From positions 1 to 64,000 of the forward strand of contig NZ_BBJR01000041.1 in the NCBI RefSeq assembly GCF_000739875.1: a stretch of DNA of 64,000 nt, given 5' to 3'. Positions 1 through 6,894 of this stretch are shown here, piece after piece; position 1 is the first letter of the stretch; the number at the start of each line of letters is the position of its first letter. The notes below the pieces were generated by a model, which ran no database searches, was not told the DNA's origin, and worked only from the letters and a program-made list of their open reading frames with translations. The translations under genes and the position numbers were made by a program. This DNA comes from Comamonas aquatica NBRC 14918 (GTDB lineage: Bacteria; Pseudomonadota; Gammaproteobacteria; Burkholderiales; Burkholderiaceae_C).

Positions 1-349
1 TACATGCAGCGGCAAGCGATGCGGGCAGGCAGCGGCCAGGCTACGCGGACGGCGCGAGTGCCGCGCCAGGGGGCACGCGACGGCACCAGTTCCCTCTTGC
101 GAAGGAGCATGTCGGAGCCGCGGCAACGCGCCCTGCGAAAAAGAGCCCCCTGCGCAGCGACAGACCAACCGACGCAACGCCGCACCGGTGAGGCGCGCCG
201 CTGTCAAACCGACGGCAACACCTCGGTGCTATGGCGGTTGGTAGGCATGGCGCCCACCCGCGCAGGCTGGGGCCGTGCGGGGCAGAGGGCACGCGTCGGG
301 CAACGCGCGTTGGTGTGCCAGCCCAGGCAGAAGTGCTGAGTCTCCAATC
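1..349. other. no gene supported
   Basis: GC-rich stretch with open frames on both strands, but none shows a recognisable motif, ribosome-binding site or compositional support. I see no tRNA and no repeat other than the palindromic element that begins at about 350. It may be the decayed end of a gene lying to the left of the window. Confidence 0.4.
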
Positions 350-401
350 AGCCTCTAGCGCTAATCTACAGAGCGCTGAAAGCTATGGTTTTTAGCTGCT
401 T
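350..401. repeat. Comamonadaceae-type palindromic element, copy 1
   Basis: An imperfect palindrome with the blocks CTAGCGC and GCGCTGAAAGCTAT. It runs into the 3' end of the VOC gene and encodes that protein's last residues. The same block order recurs at other gene ends in the window, for example 12188-12248 and 38394-38480. Confidence 0.5.
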
Positions 402-807
402 CTGGCGCAGGCAGTGCCCAGATCTCGCGGAACATCAGGCACAGCTTGTGGCCGGCCGGGTCTCGCACATAGGCCAGATAGCGGTCATTGCCCGGGGCCT
501 TGCGCCAGCCTGCAGGGTCTTCGATGGCCACACCGCCGTGGGCCAGCGCCGCGTCCAGCGCGCGGTGCAACTGGTCGATGGAGGTGGTTTTGAAACCCAG
601 CGTGAAGCCGTTGTAGTGGGTGCAGGGCTGGCCATCGCGCGGCGTGGCGATCATCAGGCGCGTGCCGTCGTGGTCCCAAACATAGCGTTCAAAACCGTTG
701 ACCTGGATGTGGCTGGCGGAGGGTGCGCCCAAGATGCCGAGCACGGCGTCATAGAACTGGCGGCTGGCGGTGAGGTCGTTGGTGCCGAGGAGGATGTGGG
801 AGAGCAT
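361..807 (-). CDS. VOC (glyoxalase/bleomycin-resistance fold) family protein
   Basis: A 148-residue single-module vicinal-oxygen-chelate protein. It starts MLSHILLGTNDL, the usual beta-strand/loop opening, with the first metal-ligand-type His at residue 4. It ends with a second half (YVRDPAGHKLCLMF) that matches the family's C-terminal pattern of a G-H-K turn followed by a beta strand. Such proteins are usually small dimeric metalloenzymes or dioxygenase-like proteins in the cytoplasm; the substrate cannot be told. The last ten residues or so are encoded by a palindromic repeat, so they are probably not functional. No strong Shine-Dalgarno is visible before the ATG. The gene lies downstream of an AT-rich module on the same strand but has much higher GC, so it probably belongs to the host backbone. 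Confidence 0.85.
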   Translation of the reverse strand: MLSHILLGTNDLTASRQFYDAVLGILGAPSASHIQVNGFERYVWDHDGTRLMIATPRDGQPCTHYNGFTLGFKTTSIDQLHRALDAALAHGGVAIEDPAGWRKAPGNDRYLAYVRDPAGHKLCLMFREIWALPAPEAAKNHSFQRSVD

Positions 808-828
808 ATGGAATTGAAAGCTATTTAT

Positions 829-1806
829 TTAATCGTGCTTTGTTATTGTCCCACCAATCAGATCATCATCTTGATTTGACTTTTCTTTACTATCTTTTTT
901 GTTGGAGAAAATATTTCTATACACACTGTTTAAATCTGGAAATTTATCTAAAGCATTTTTGAATGCACTTGATTCAATCAAATCATGAAATGGACTAGAT
1001 GGAGTTTTTTGTTCCATAACTCGCATAGGTTCTTGGTCAAGGCGATCTAATGCACTACCAAATAATCGGTGTATAAATGCATCGTCAATTTCAGCAGCTT
1101 CTCTTCGATACCCTTCATAAGCTTTTGCGACTGATGATTTAAAAGAATAGTCTTCTGATAATTTGAATCTATATGAGATTAGAATTGTTGATATCCAGGC
1201 AAACCATAATGGTCCGCCAATACATAGAGTGCTCAATAATAAGTGAACGAAAATTGCAATAAAATTAATGTTATCTTTAGATAGCAATTCGTTCATGTAA
1301 TTTATTCTTAATAGTGCAAGTATTGCGCCGCCTACCAGCGATACGCTCAATGCAGCAACCCACCATCGAATAGATATATTTAAATATCTTGCTCTTTCTT
1401 CAAATGCTGCAGCCAACCCAACGCTAGTTGATGCGCGAAGAGCTGTTTCGCATTGAGCTAATATTGCCTCGGCTTTTTGTTTGCTGCCTTCAAGTGAATT
1501 TTCTATTTTTTCAATTTTTCCTTTTAATTCTTTTGATTGAATCTCGCACCTAGCGGTTTCTTCTGCTGCAACATTCGCTTTGGACTTTGCGTTTCTTAAA
1601 GTTTCTAAGCTTTCTGGAAGCTCGTCCGCTGCTGCATAGGCATCATTAATTGTTTTTATCTTTTCTTGAAGTAGCTTGTGTTCAGGCTCTATTTCATTAA
1701 TTCTTTTATCGATGGCAGATATTCTGCTTGCCAAAGATTTTGGCATCGCATTAGGGTTTTTTAATGTTGTCCATGATAGGATTGGATTGATTGAGAAAAA
1801 AGCCAA
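829..1806 (-). CDS. coiled-coil membrane protein, C-terminal part of a frame-split gene
   Basis: An open frame of 325 codons that begins at a TTG directly after an in-frame TGA, with no Shine-Dalgarno, so this is probably not a true start. The only ATG near the 5' end is at 1746 (MPKSLASRISAIDKR). The protein has a long coiled coil (about residues 25-120 of this frame), two hydrophobic membrane segments (WWVAALSVSLVGGAILALL and a second around FIAIFVHLLLS), a soluble domain containing SVAKAYEGYRREAAEIDDAF, and a charged tail. Reading one extra T in the T6 tract at 1796-1801 fuses it to the upstream 122-codon frame, giving about 433 residues. From memory, that joined order (GNGGQAFPP...IDWL...AMPxxLAxR coiled coil...SVAKAYEGYRREAA) matches a family of uncharacterised proteobacterial proteins made as one chain. 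Composition is strongly AT-rich. Function unknown. Confidence 0.7.
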   Translation of the reverse strand: MAFFSINPILSWTTLKNPNAMPKSLASRISAIDKRINEIEPEHKLLQEKIKTINDAYAAADELPESLETLRNAKSKANVAAEETARCEIQSKELKGKIEKIENSLEGSKQKAEAILAQCETALRASTSVGLAAAFEERARYLNISIRWWVAALSVSLVGGAILALLRINYMNELLSKDNINFIAIFVHLLLSTLCIGGPLWFAWISTILISYRFKLSEDYSFKSSVAKAYEGYRREAAEIDDAFIHRLFGSALDRLDQEPMRVMEQKTPSSPFHDLIESSAFKNALDKFPDLNSVYRNIFSNKKDSKEKSNQDDDLIGGTITKHD

Positions 1807-2129
1807 TCAATAAAAGATAATAACGGTGGAAATGCTTGACCGCCATTCCCATTTTGAATGTGTGTTATGTTGTTTGATATGATTTTTTGAATTCTATCTG
1901 GAAGTGATTTGATGACATCAATTAATGAATCTGGAATTTTTGTTTTTTCATCAATTCTATCAATAGAGGAAATAATGTATTCGATTTGATCGTTTAATTC
2001 ACTTTTCTTAATTGCTGGGGCATACCAACCGTAATGATCTATTAAAAGATTATCTCCAGCAATTGAGGAGCTTATACTTGTTTGTAGTTTTTTTAATGCT
2101 TCGATAGCATTTTTCTTAATGTCTTGCAT
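1761..2129 (-). CDS. N-terminal part of the frame-split coiled-coil membrane protein
   Basis: A 122-codon AT-rich frame starting MQDIKKNAIEALKKL. It is mostly helical and polar and holds the segment NGNGGQAFPPLLSFIDWL near its end. After IDWLF the frame passes through a T6 run and terminates 11 residues later in sequence that makes no sense as a domain end. The overlapping -1 frame continues sensibly (FSINPILSW, then the coiled coil). I therefore read this and the 829-1806 frame as one gene with a one-base deletion in the T tract, or as one gene expressed by slippage. Its ATG lies inside the 3' end of the small gene at 2116-2283 (14-nt overlap), which suggests translational coupling. Confidence 0.65.
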   Translation of the reverse strand: MQDIKKNAIEALKKLQTSISSSIAGDNLLIDHYGWYAPAIKKSELNDQIEYIISSIDRIDEKTKIPDSLIDVIKSLPDRIQKIISNNITHIQNGNGGQAFPPLLSFIDWLFSQSIQSYHGQH

Positions 2130-2283
2130 ATTGGTTTATGATTAATGCTGTTGCTCTTGTCGCCGCCACATAAGCCAATTTAGATTCCATCTCCAAATCT
2201 TTCTGGCTTAAATTTTCTCTAAGTTTTGACGTCGAATGCCACCAACGGAAATTCCAGAACTTGATGGCGTCATTAGTCTGCAC
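2116..2283 (-). CDS. hidden 55-residue protein, GTG start
   Basis: This frame starts with GTG (2281-2283) and encodes 55 residues, opening VQTNDAIKFWNFRWWHST and ending ATALIINQYARH. Its start shares one base with the TAG stop of the RDD gene (TAGTG), and its TAA stop lies 14 nt inside the next gene. It therefore exactly fills the gap between two genes and keeps the overlapping pattern of the module. It is Trp/Arg-rich at the N-terminus, then amphipathic, with no clear membrane helix or signal peptide. No family recognised. The support is positional and compositional (AT-rich like its neighbours). It is short enough that most annotation pipelines would skip it. Confidence 0.55.
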   Translation of the reverse strand: MQTNDAIKFWNFRWWHSTSKLRENLSQKDLEMESKLAYVAATRATALIINQYARH

Positions 2284-2741
2284 TAGTTGAACCGTACAGG
2301 CTCTGGTCTTGTATTGGTGCGTTTGACAACCACAGTCCCGGCAATTTTGTCATGCCAACCTTGTTTGCGGCGGTCAAAACCGATCCAGAAAATACCCAAG
2401 CCGAGCGGAAGCATTGCAATAAAGTAACCGAGGTAGCGCAGCATGGCTTGACCGACGGTGACTGTTGCGCCAGTTTGTGCATCCACGACTTGAGCCGCCA
2501 CAGCCATCTTCCCCGGAGTTGCTTTTTTGTAAAGCCAAAAAAGCACAGTGGCAAAAGCGGGTAGTACCCAGCTAATTAAGAAATCTGCAGGGCCCAGTAC
2601 CAGGTCTTCAGTTTCTAAATATTCCCATCCGTAAATAGAGATCAGCAAGGGGAGGGTGATGAGCAAGAGTAAAATGCCATCAATCAATGCGGCGCCGGTG
2701 CGCGTCCAGAAACCAGCATATTCAAGTGGTTGTGTGTTCAA
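2283..2741 (-). CDS. RDD family membrane protein, TTG start
   Basis: A 152-residue inner-membrane protein with the family hallmark near the N-terminus (FWTRTGAALIDG: Arg, then Asp in the first membrane helix). A hydrophobic helix follows (about residues 16-38), then two further hydrophobic stretches (about 55-70 and 100-125), and a late Asp-containing RRKQGWHDKIAGT segment typical of RDD proteins. The start is a TTG supported by a strong AAGGAG eight bases upstream; no ATG is available in frame. It overlaps the upstream membrane-protein gene by 20 nt and touches the hidden small gene downstream. RDD proteins are poorly characterised, and some have been linked to ion transport. Its role here is unknown but must be read with the module. 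Confidence 0.8.
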   Translation of the reverse strand: MNTQPLEYAGFWTRTGAALIDGILLLLITLPLLISIYGWEYLETEDLVLGPADFLISWVLPAFATVLFWLYKKATPGKMAVAAQVVDAQTGATVTVGQAMLRYLGYFIAMLPLGLGIFWIGFDRRKQGWHDKIAGTVVVKRTNTRPEPVRFN

Positions 2742-3549
2742 TTTCTCTCTCCTTGGTTTGGGTTAGTTTTTTGTGAAGCTCTCTGGCGTGATAGTATTTG
2801 TGGATGTCAGGTATATAAATTGCAATACAAGCTGCACAAATCAATCCCAAAATGAAAAGCAATTTGCGTTGCTCTTTTTTAGTTTGTGTAATGTGATCAC
2901 GCCATTCCTTGAATTCAAAAAATTCGCAGATGGTTTGAATCTCGGTAGGGCTGAAACCCGTGGTTTGCAGACGGGCTGGGTTTTGTTTTTGACAATCTCC
3001 ACGATCCAATGGTGGTGTTACCAAAGGCCATGCAAATACCATTTCCACACTGTCTTCATTTAAAACAATCCAGCGGTCTGTGGCTTTGAGGGTGGCCAGT
3101 CCGGGTTTGGCGATGGCCACAAAAATGCTGACTCCGAGAAAAAAAATCAGAGTGCACAGCCACATGAAAAGGGCCACTCTGTAAGGCATTCCAGGCAGTT
3201 TGTTGGTGTACACCCGGTGGTTTTCCAAATCAAAGCAGTCGCCACAAGCGCTGATAGTGGCCATGGGCACTTGCTGTTTCTCGCTCCATGCGATCAGTTC
3301 GTGCGCTTGTGCCAGACTTTGCACTTGTGTGCCACTGAACAGGCGAAATGCGTAAAGGCTGGTTTGGTCGTGGGTAAAGGCTTGAATGCGTGGGTCTGGG
3401 ATGTCTTTGTTGCCATGCACCAAGAGCCAGAAACGGCGCAGAAGAAAGTGCAGCGACTGCGCGCGCCAGCACAGGTAGGCAATCCCTAAGATCGCAATCG
3501 CGGAGAGGCTAGCCGTGAGCAGCGGGATGGGCGAGATCAGCGTTTCCAT
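2722..3549 (-). CDS. uncharacterised membrane protein (possibly DUF6216-like)
   Basis: 275 residues. An N-terminal hydrophobic helix (about 8-28, LLTASLSAIAILGIAYLCW) is followed by a basic region and a soluble segment (about 50-120) with several Cys and His (ISACGDCFDLENHRVY). A second helix is at about 125-150 (VALFMWLCTLIFFLGVSIFVAI), then a soluble domain of about 80 residues, and a third helix at about 228-247 (LLFILGLICAACIAIYI) before a charged tail. The overall plan resembles proteins I remember as DUF6216, but that is recall only. ATG start with AAGAG upstream; the stop of a 24-codon frame lies three bases before it. First large gene of the AT-rich module and the likely anchor of its transcript. 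Confidence 0.75.
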   Translation of the reverse strand: METLISPIPLLTASLSAIAILGIAYLCWRAQSLHFLLRRFWLLVHGNKDIPDPRIQAFTHDQTSLYAFRLFSGTQVQSLAQAHELIAWSEKQQVPMATISACGDCFDLENHRVYTNKLPGMPYRVALFMWLCTLIFFLGVSIFVAIAKPGLATLKATDRWIVLNEDSVEMVFAWPLVTPPLDRGDCQKQNPARLQTTGFSPTEIQTICEFFEFKEWRDHITQTKKEQRKLLFILGLICAACIAIYIPDIHKYYHARELHKKLTQTKEREIEHTTT

Positions 3550-3552
3550 GGC

Positions 3553-3627
3553 TTATCTCTTGCAGTATTTTTCGCCCGCTGTCATGCGGTACAGGTAGGA
3601 AATCAGGGTAGGTATCAGGATGGCCAT
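3553..3627 (-). CDS. 24-codon frame, possible leader peptide or gene remnant
   Basis: ATG at 3627 to TAA at 3553, encoding MAILIPTLISYLYRMTAGEK plus four residues. An in-frame TGA lies two codons upstream, so it is not the tail of a longer frame in this sequence. The TAA is three bases before the ATG of the next gene, a spacing that would couple translation. It could be a leader peptide, the last remains of a lost gene, or chance. A GGGAGGGG stretch lies about 20 bases upstream, rather far for a ribosome-binding site. Confidence 0.25.
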   Translation of the reverse strand: MAILIPTLISYLYRMTAGEKYCKR

Positions 3628-4842
3628 GTCTCAGGAGTGCGCTGCCCCTCCCTGGCAGGCTGCGCGGTTGTTGTAGCAATTCGTTGCGTTATAGGGGCGA
3701 ACGGATGAACGGCAGTACATAGTCGAGTGAACTGTGGGCCATGGTTGCTTTGCGTGATCCGTATGTTTTTGGCTGTTAACTCTTATCTATTCAGCGCAAG
3801 CTGCTAGGAATTTTGATTTTTTGGTTCACACTTGCTCACGATGAACGGTGGTCACGGTGGACACCCTTCGGATGCAGAGGGGTTGGCCCAGCGCTGGCAG
3901 CGTGTGGCCCCCGCCATGCGGGCGAACAGGCGGGGTACACAGCACGGGCACATGGCGAGGTCATGCTTCCCCACGCATCCCACCGCGGGTGAAGCGTGCT
4001 CGGGGTTTGCCGTGCAGCGCATGCCTCCTATCGCTGTGGTGCTGCGGATGCCAGGTGTGCGGGTGGCCGAAGACCTGGCACACACGCTGCCCAGCGCGCA
4101 GTTCCAGAAGCTGCTGGATGCCGACTTTGTCAGCGTGGGCCAGATCGTCAAGGCCGCAGGCACCCAGCAGGACTGAAGCGCGGGCCGGTGGCTGGACCGT
4201 GCCAGCCCACGCCCAGGCTTTCCGTTGGAGAAGAATTTTTTGATAGCTGTTAGCGCAGGTGGGATAAGCGTTAGATGGTGATTTCGATGAAATTTTCACC
4301 CCGCAGGTCACAGGTGGGGTGAAGCGCGCTGCCTGCGGCGTGGCCCCGATCCCCTGACTGGGTGGCCACCCGAGTGGTCCCCCAAGCCCACCTGCCTGGT
4401 CGGGCGGACACGGCGCAGCAGCAGCGCATCTGCAGTGACCCAGCGCCGGGGTGCACGGTGGTGTGGAATCCTCCTCGTCAATCGCGTGCCGCTGCCCCCC
4501 ATGGACCCCAGGCACGGCTGCAGCGTGGCCCTGCCGTGTCCCAATGGCAGCTCTCAGGTCATTGTCGGGGGGCGAAGCGGCCGGGCTTGCGGGCACAGCA
4601 CCTGCAGACCGTGGGCTCAGGCCGCACCATCGAAAATGTGGCGGCCTTGCGCAGTCCGTTCGGACCAGGCCGACGTGGCAGTCGCGCGTTTGCTGTGCCC
4701 GCAGGGTGCCTTGATCACCTGCGTTGTGGTTCTACAGCGTCCCCCCACGGTCGGTCTTGCCTTGCATGGGGGGCGCAAGGCATGCACCATGGGCGCAGGC
4801 CGCACGGGCCGCATGAGATTACAGATGACAAGGAGTTTGCAC
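3628..4842. other. gene-poor stretch with a possible gene remnant
   Basis: 1.2 kb without a convincing gene. The plus-strand frame ending at 4176 has a protein-like tail (VAEDLAHTLPSAQFQKLLDA and what follows, roughly 4023-4176), but its upstream part is low-quality sequence with no domain, so it looks like the 3' remnant of a lost gene. A palindromic repeat copy sits at 4233-4275 (GATAGCTGTTAGCGC). From 4276 to 4800 I see only GC-rich sequence with opposing frames and no motif. Confidence 0.4.
4233..4275. repeat. palindromic element, copy 2
   Basis: Contains ATAGCTGTTAGCGC followed by a degenerate right arm (ATAAGCGTTAG). It has the same ATAGCTG core as the copies at gene ends elsewhere in the window. 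Here it lies in non-coding sequence. Confidence 0.5.
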
Positions 4843-5499
4843 ATGTCCATCCCTTCCAAACCCTGGGCACTGCCGATCGCGTCGGTGCTGGATCCTCGCC
4901 TGTCGCAGGTGCTGGAGTACTGGCTGGGGGCGGAGTTGCCCACCAACGCCAGTGCGCAGACGCGCCAGGCGCTGTGGTTCACCAAATCGGAAGAGGTGGA
5001 CGAGGAAATCCGCCACCTGTTTGGTGCGGTGCTGCAGGAGGCGCTGGCGGGCAAGCTGGACGGCGAGGGGCTGGAGTCCCCGCTGGGATGGCTGGCGCTG
5101 CTGATTGTGCTGGACCAGTTCACGCGCAACGCCTACCGCGGCACGCCCAAGAGCTTTGCCGGTGATGCCAAGGCGCTGGCGCTGGCCCTGCAGGGCATTG
5201 ACCGGGGCTGGGACCAGGACCCCAGCATCCCGGAGATGGCGCGCATTTTTGTCTATCTGCCACTGGAGCATGCCGAGAACCTGGCGATGCAAGAGAGCAG
5301 CGTGGTGGCCTTCGAAGAGCTGCAGCGCAACGCGCCGCCGCAGCTGCGCGAGTTTTTCCAGGTCACGCTGGACTATGCGCACAAGCACCGCGAGGTGATT
5401 GCGCAGTACGGACGCTTTCCGCACCGCAACCCCATCCTGGGGCGCGAGAGCACGGCGGCCGAGAAGGCCTATCTGAGCCAGCCTGGCGCGGGGTTCTGA
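4843..5499 (+). CDS. DUF924 family protein
   Basis: 218 residues, all helical, with the hallmarks of DUF924: an early L-x-F pair followed by an acidic helix (ALWFTKSEEVDEEIRHLF), then WLALLIVLDQFTRNAYRGTP and an alternating helical repeat (FVYLPLEHAENLAMQESS, TLDYAHKHREVIAQYGRFPHRN). Structures of the family resemble tetratricopeptide-type bundles; the function is unknown. The start at 4843 is fixed by an AAGGAG eight bases upstream; the longer open frame (from 4435) lacks support. It is a single-gene unit flanked by gene-poor DNA, and its base composition matches the host. Confidence 0.85.
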   Translation: MSIPSKPWALPIASVLDPRLSQVLEYWLGAELPTNASAQTRQALWFTKSEEVDEEIRHLFGAVLQEALAGKLDGEGLESPLGWLALLIVLDQFTRNAYRGTPKSFAGDAKALALALQGIDRGWDQDPSIPEMARIFVYLPLEHAENLAMQESSVVAFEELQRNAPPQLREFFQVTLDYAHKHREVIAQYGRFPHRNPILGRESTAAEKAYLSQPGAGF

Positions 5500-6233
5500 G
5501 AGGGGCGGTAGCACCCGCGGTGTCGGTCAACACTGCGGTGGCGCCTGCGCCTGCACCTGCACCTGCAACTGCAACTGCAACTGCAACTGCAACTGCAACT
5601 GCAACTGCAACTGCAACTGCAACTGCAACTGCAACTGCAACCCTGGGTCTGTCTGTGCCGCATGCTGCGCAGGCCAAGATCGCAATCCGTCAGCGTTCGC
5701 AAGCTTGGTGGATGGCCTGGGCATTCCCAATCCGATGGCTTTGATGCGGTGGCGTGCTAGGGCGATGTTGCCGTCTACGGTGGCCGGGCCGTGGTGGTGG
5801 CGTGCAGCCCGATGCCCAAGACCGCGTGGGGAAAATCCTCTGCACAGGTAGCCCTGGTCACAGAACATGCGCAGTTGGTGGGGCACTGACAACCATGCAG
5901 CCGCAGTCAGCGGTAGCACCGATGACGGTCACACCTGCGGCCAGCCACACGCGCCGATGCTGAAAAAAACCTACCGGGGTGATTCGACTGCCGCACGGTG
6001 CCAGCCGCTGTCTTGACGGACATGGTGGCTGAAATTGGGGCGAGAGCGTAGCCCCGCGAAGACCCAGCCGTTGCGCGCCTGCCAGTTCCGACAGCCTCCG
6101 CAATGCTGCAAGGCAGAAAGCGATGGAGCGTGGGGCATGGGCCTGGCGGTGCGACGGGCACGCCCCGCTTTTTGCCTTTTTGGGCAGTGCAGCTTGTAGA
6201 TACTGCGCTACCAGCTATATTTTTTGAGAAATC
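5500..6233. other. gene-poor stretch around a hexanucleotide repeat
   Basis: No gene supported over 730 bases. It contains the tandem hexamer at 5541-5642 and a palindromic repeat copy at about 6183-6228 (GCAGCTTG...CTACCAGCTATAT). A short plus-strand segment ending at the TGA near 5890 has a protein-like run (VVVACSPMPKTAWGKSSAQV) but no start or family match, so it may be a gene fragment. Confidence 0.4.
5541..5642 (+). repeat. tandem hexanucleotide array (GCAACT)n
   Basis: Seventeen head-to-tail 6-bp units: two GCGCCT, two GCACCT, twelve exact GCAACT and a final GCAACC. The gradient from variant units at the left edge to identical units at the right is typical of an array growing by replication slippage. 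The unit is a multiple of three, so any frame through it keeps phase and would gain or lose an Ala-Thr pair (plus strand) or a Leu-Gln pair (minus strand). No supported gene runs through it. Confidence 0.9.
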
Positions 6234-6500
6234 TCAGTCTTTGGTGGGACGGCGGCCGGTCAGGGACCAACCGGCGTGCATGTTGTTCTTGTCGTTCTCG
6301 TATTCCCAGTTGGTGCCGCAGCGCTCGCAGACGTAGCGGGTGACGGTGACCATGCCGGTGGCGCGTTCGCGCTTGTAGTTGCTGCCCTGGGCCAGCTCGA
6401 CGTGGCCGGGGGCTTTGCGCCAGTTGCGCTGGATGCCGGCGCAGGCATCGCACATTTCGATTTTTTTGAGTTCGCTCTGGCGCTGTGGGTCTTGGGTCAT
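6234..6500 (-). CDS. small zinc-ribbon-like protein
   Basis: 88 residues starting MTQDPQRQSELKKIEMCDAC. Two Cys pairs (CDAC near residue 16 and CERC near residue 64) spaced as in a four-Cys zinc ribbon frame a basic segment (NYKRERATGMVTVTRYV). A conserved-looking tail with WEYENDK follows. It is probably a small cytoplasmic metal-binding protein; its partner and function are not recognisable. I chose the ATG at 6500 over the upstream alternative because the extra seven residues look non-conserved; the only ribosome-binding hint is an AAAGA stretch. It stands alone, with non-coding DNA on both sides. Confidence 0.7.
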   Translation of the reverse strand: MTQDPQRQSELKKIEMCDACAGIQRNWRKAPGHVELAQGSNYKRERATGMVTVTRYVCERCGTNWEYENDKNNMHAGWSLTGRRPTKD

Positions 6501-6894
6501 GGTGTTCTTTTCTGCGGGCACGCAGGGCGTGCAGGGGGCATCACTGTACCTAAATCAGGCGGACGGTGTGCTGGCGGGCGGGATGGCGTGGTGGTGGGGC
6601 AGGGTACCGGCCATCGAGTGGGTCCGATTTGGTCTGCGTCTGGCACGCCTTTGGGCTGGAGAGGTCGTGCGGGGCGCAGGCCGTGCACGGTGTCTGCACC
6701 GAGGCACCGACGGTGTGGCGCGGGGTGAGGCACGCCACCTGCCGGGCGCTGAAGGCTGGGTCTTGCACCTGCCCCAAGCGGCCAGTGCGGCGCTCTGGCC
6801 GTCGCTGGTCGCATGGGGCATGCGGGGCATGGGGTCGGTGGGGATGTCCCACTGCTGTACCACGCCCGGGCGTGGGCGCGGCAGGGGCACGGGG
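6501..6894. other. intergenic stretch without a supported gene
   Basis: GC-rich sequence between the zinc-ribbon gene and the 3' end of the cobalamin receptor gene. Frames exist on both strands but carry no motif or start signal. I saw no clear terminator hairpin with a T tract. Confidence 0.35.

Noticed and set aside
41-339. Opposing open frames at the left edge
   Set aside because: No motif, start signal or homology by eye; high-GC DNA keeps such frames open by chance.
5520-5744. Ala-Thr repeat protein encoded by the hexamer array
   Set aside because: The frame has no ribosome-binding site and no domain beyond the repeat; kept as a repeat only.
5641-6130. Transposase remnant
   Set aside because: Searched both strands for a DDE-type or HTH fragment and for terminal inverted repeats; none recognised.
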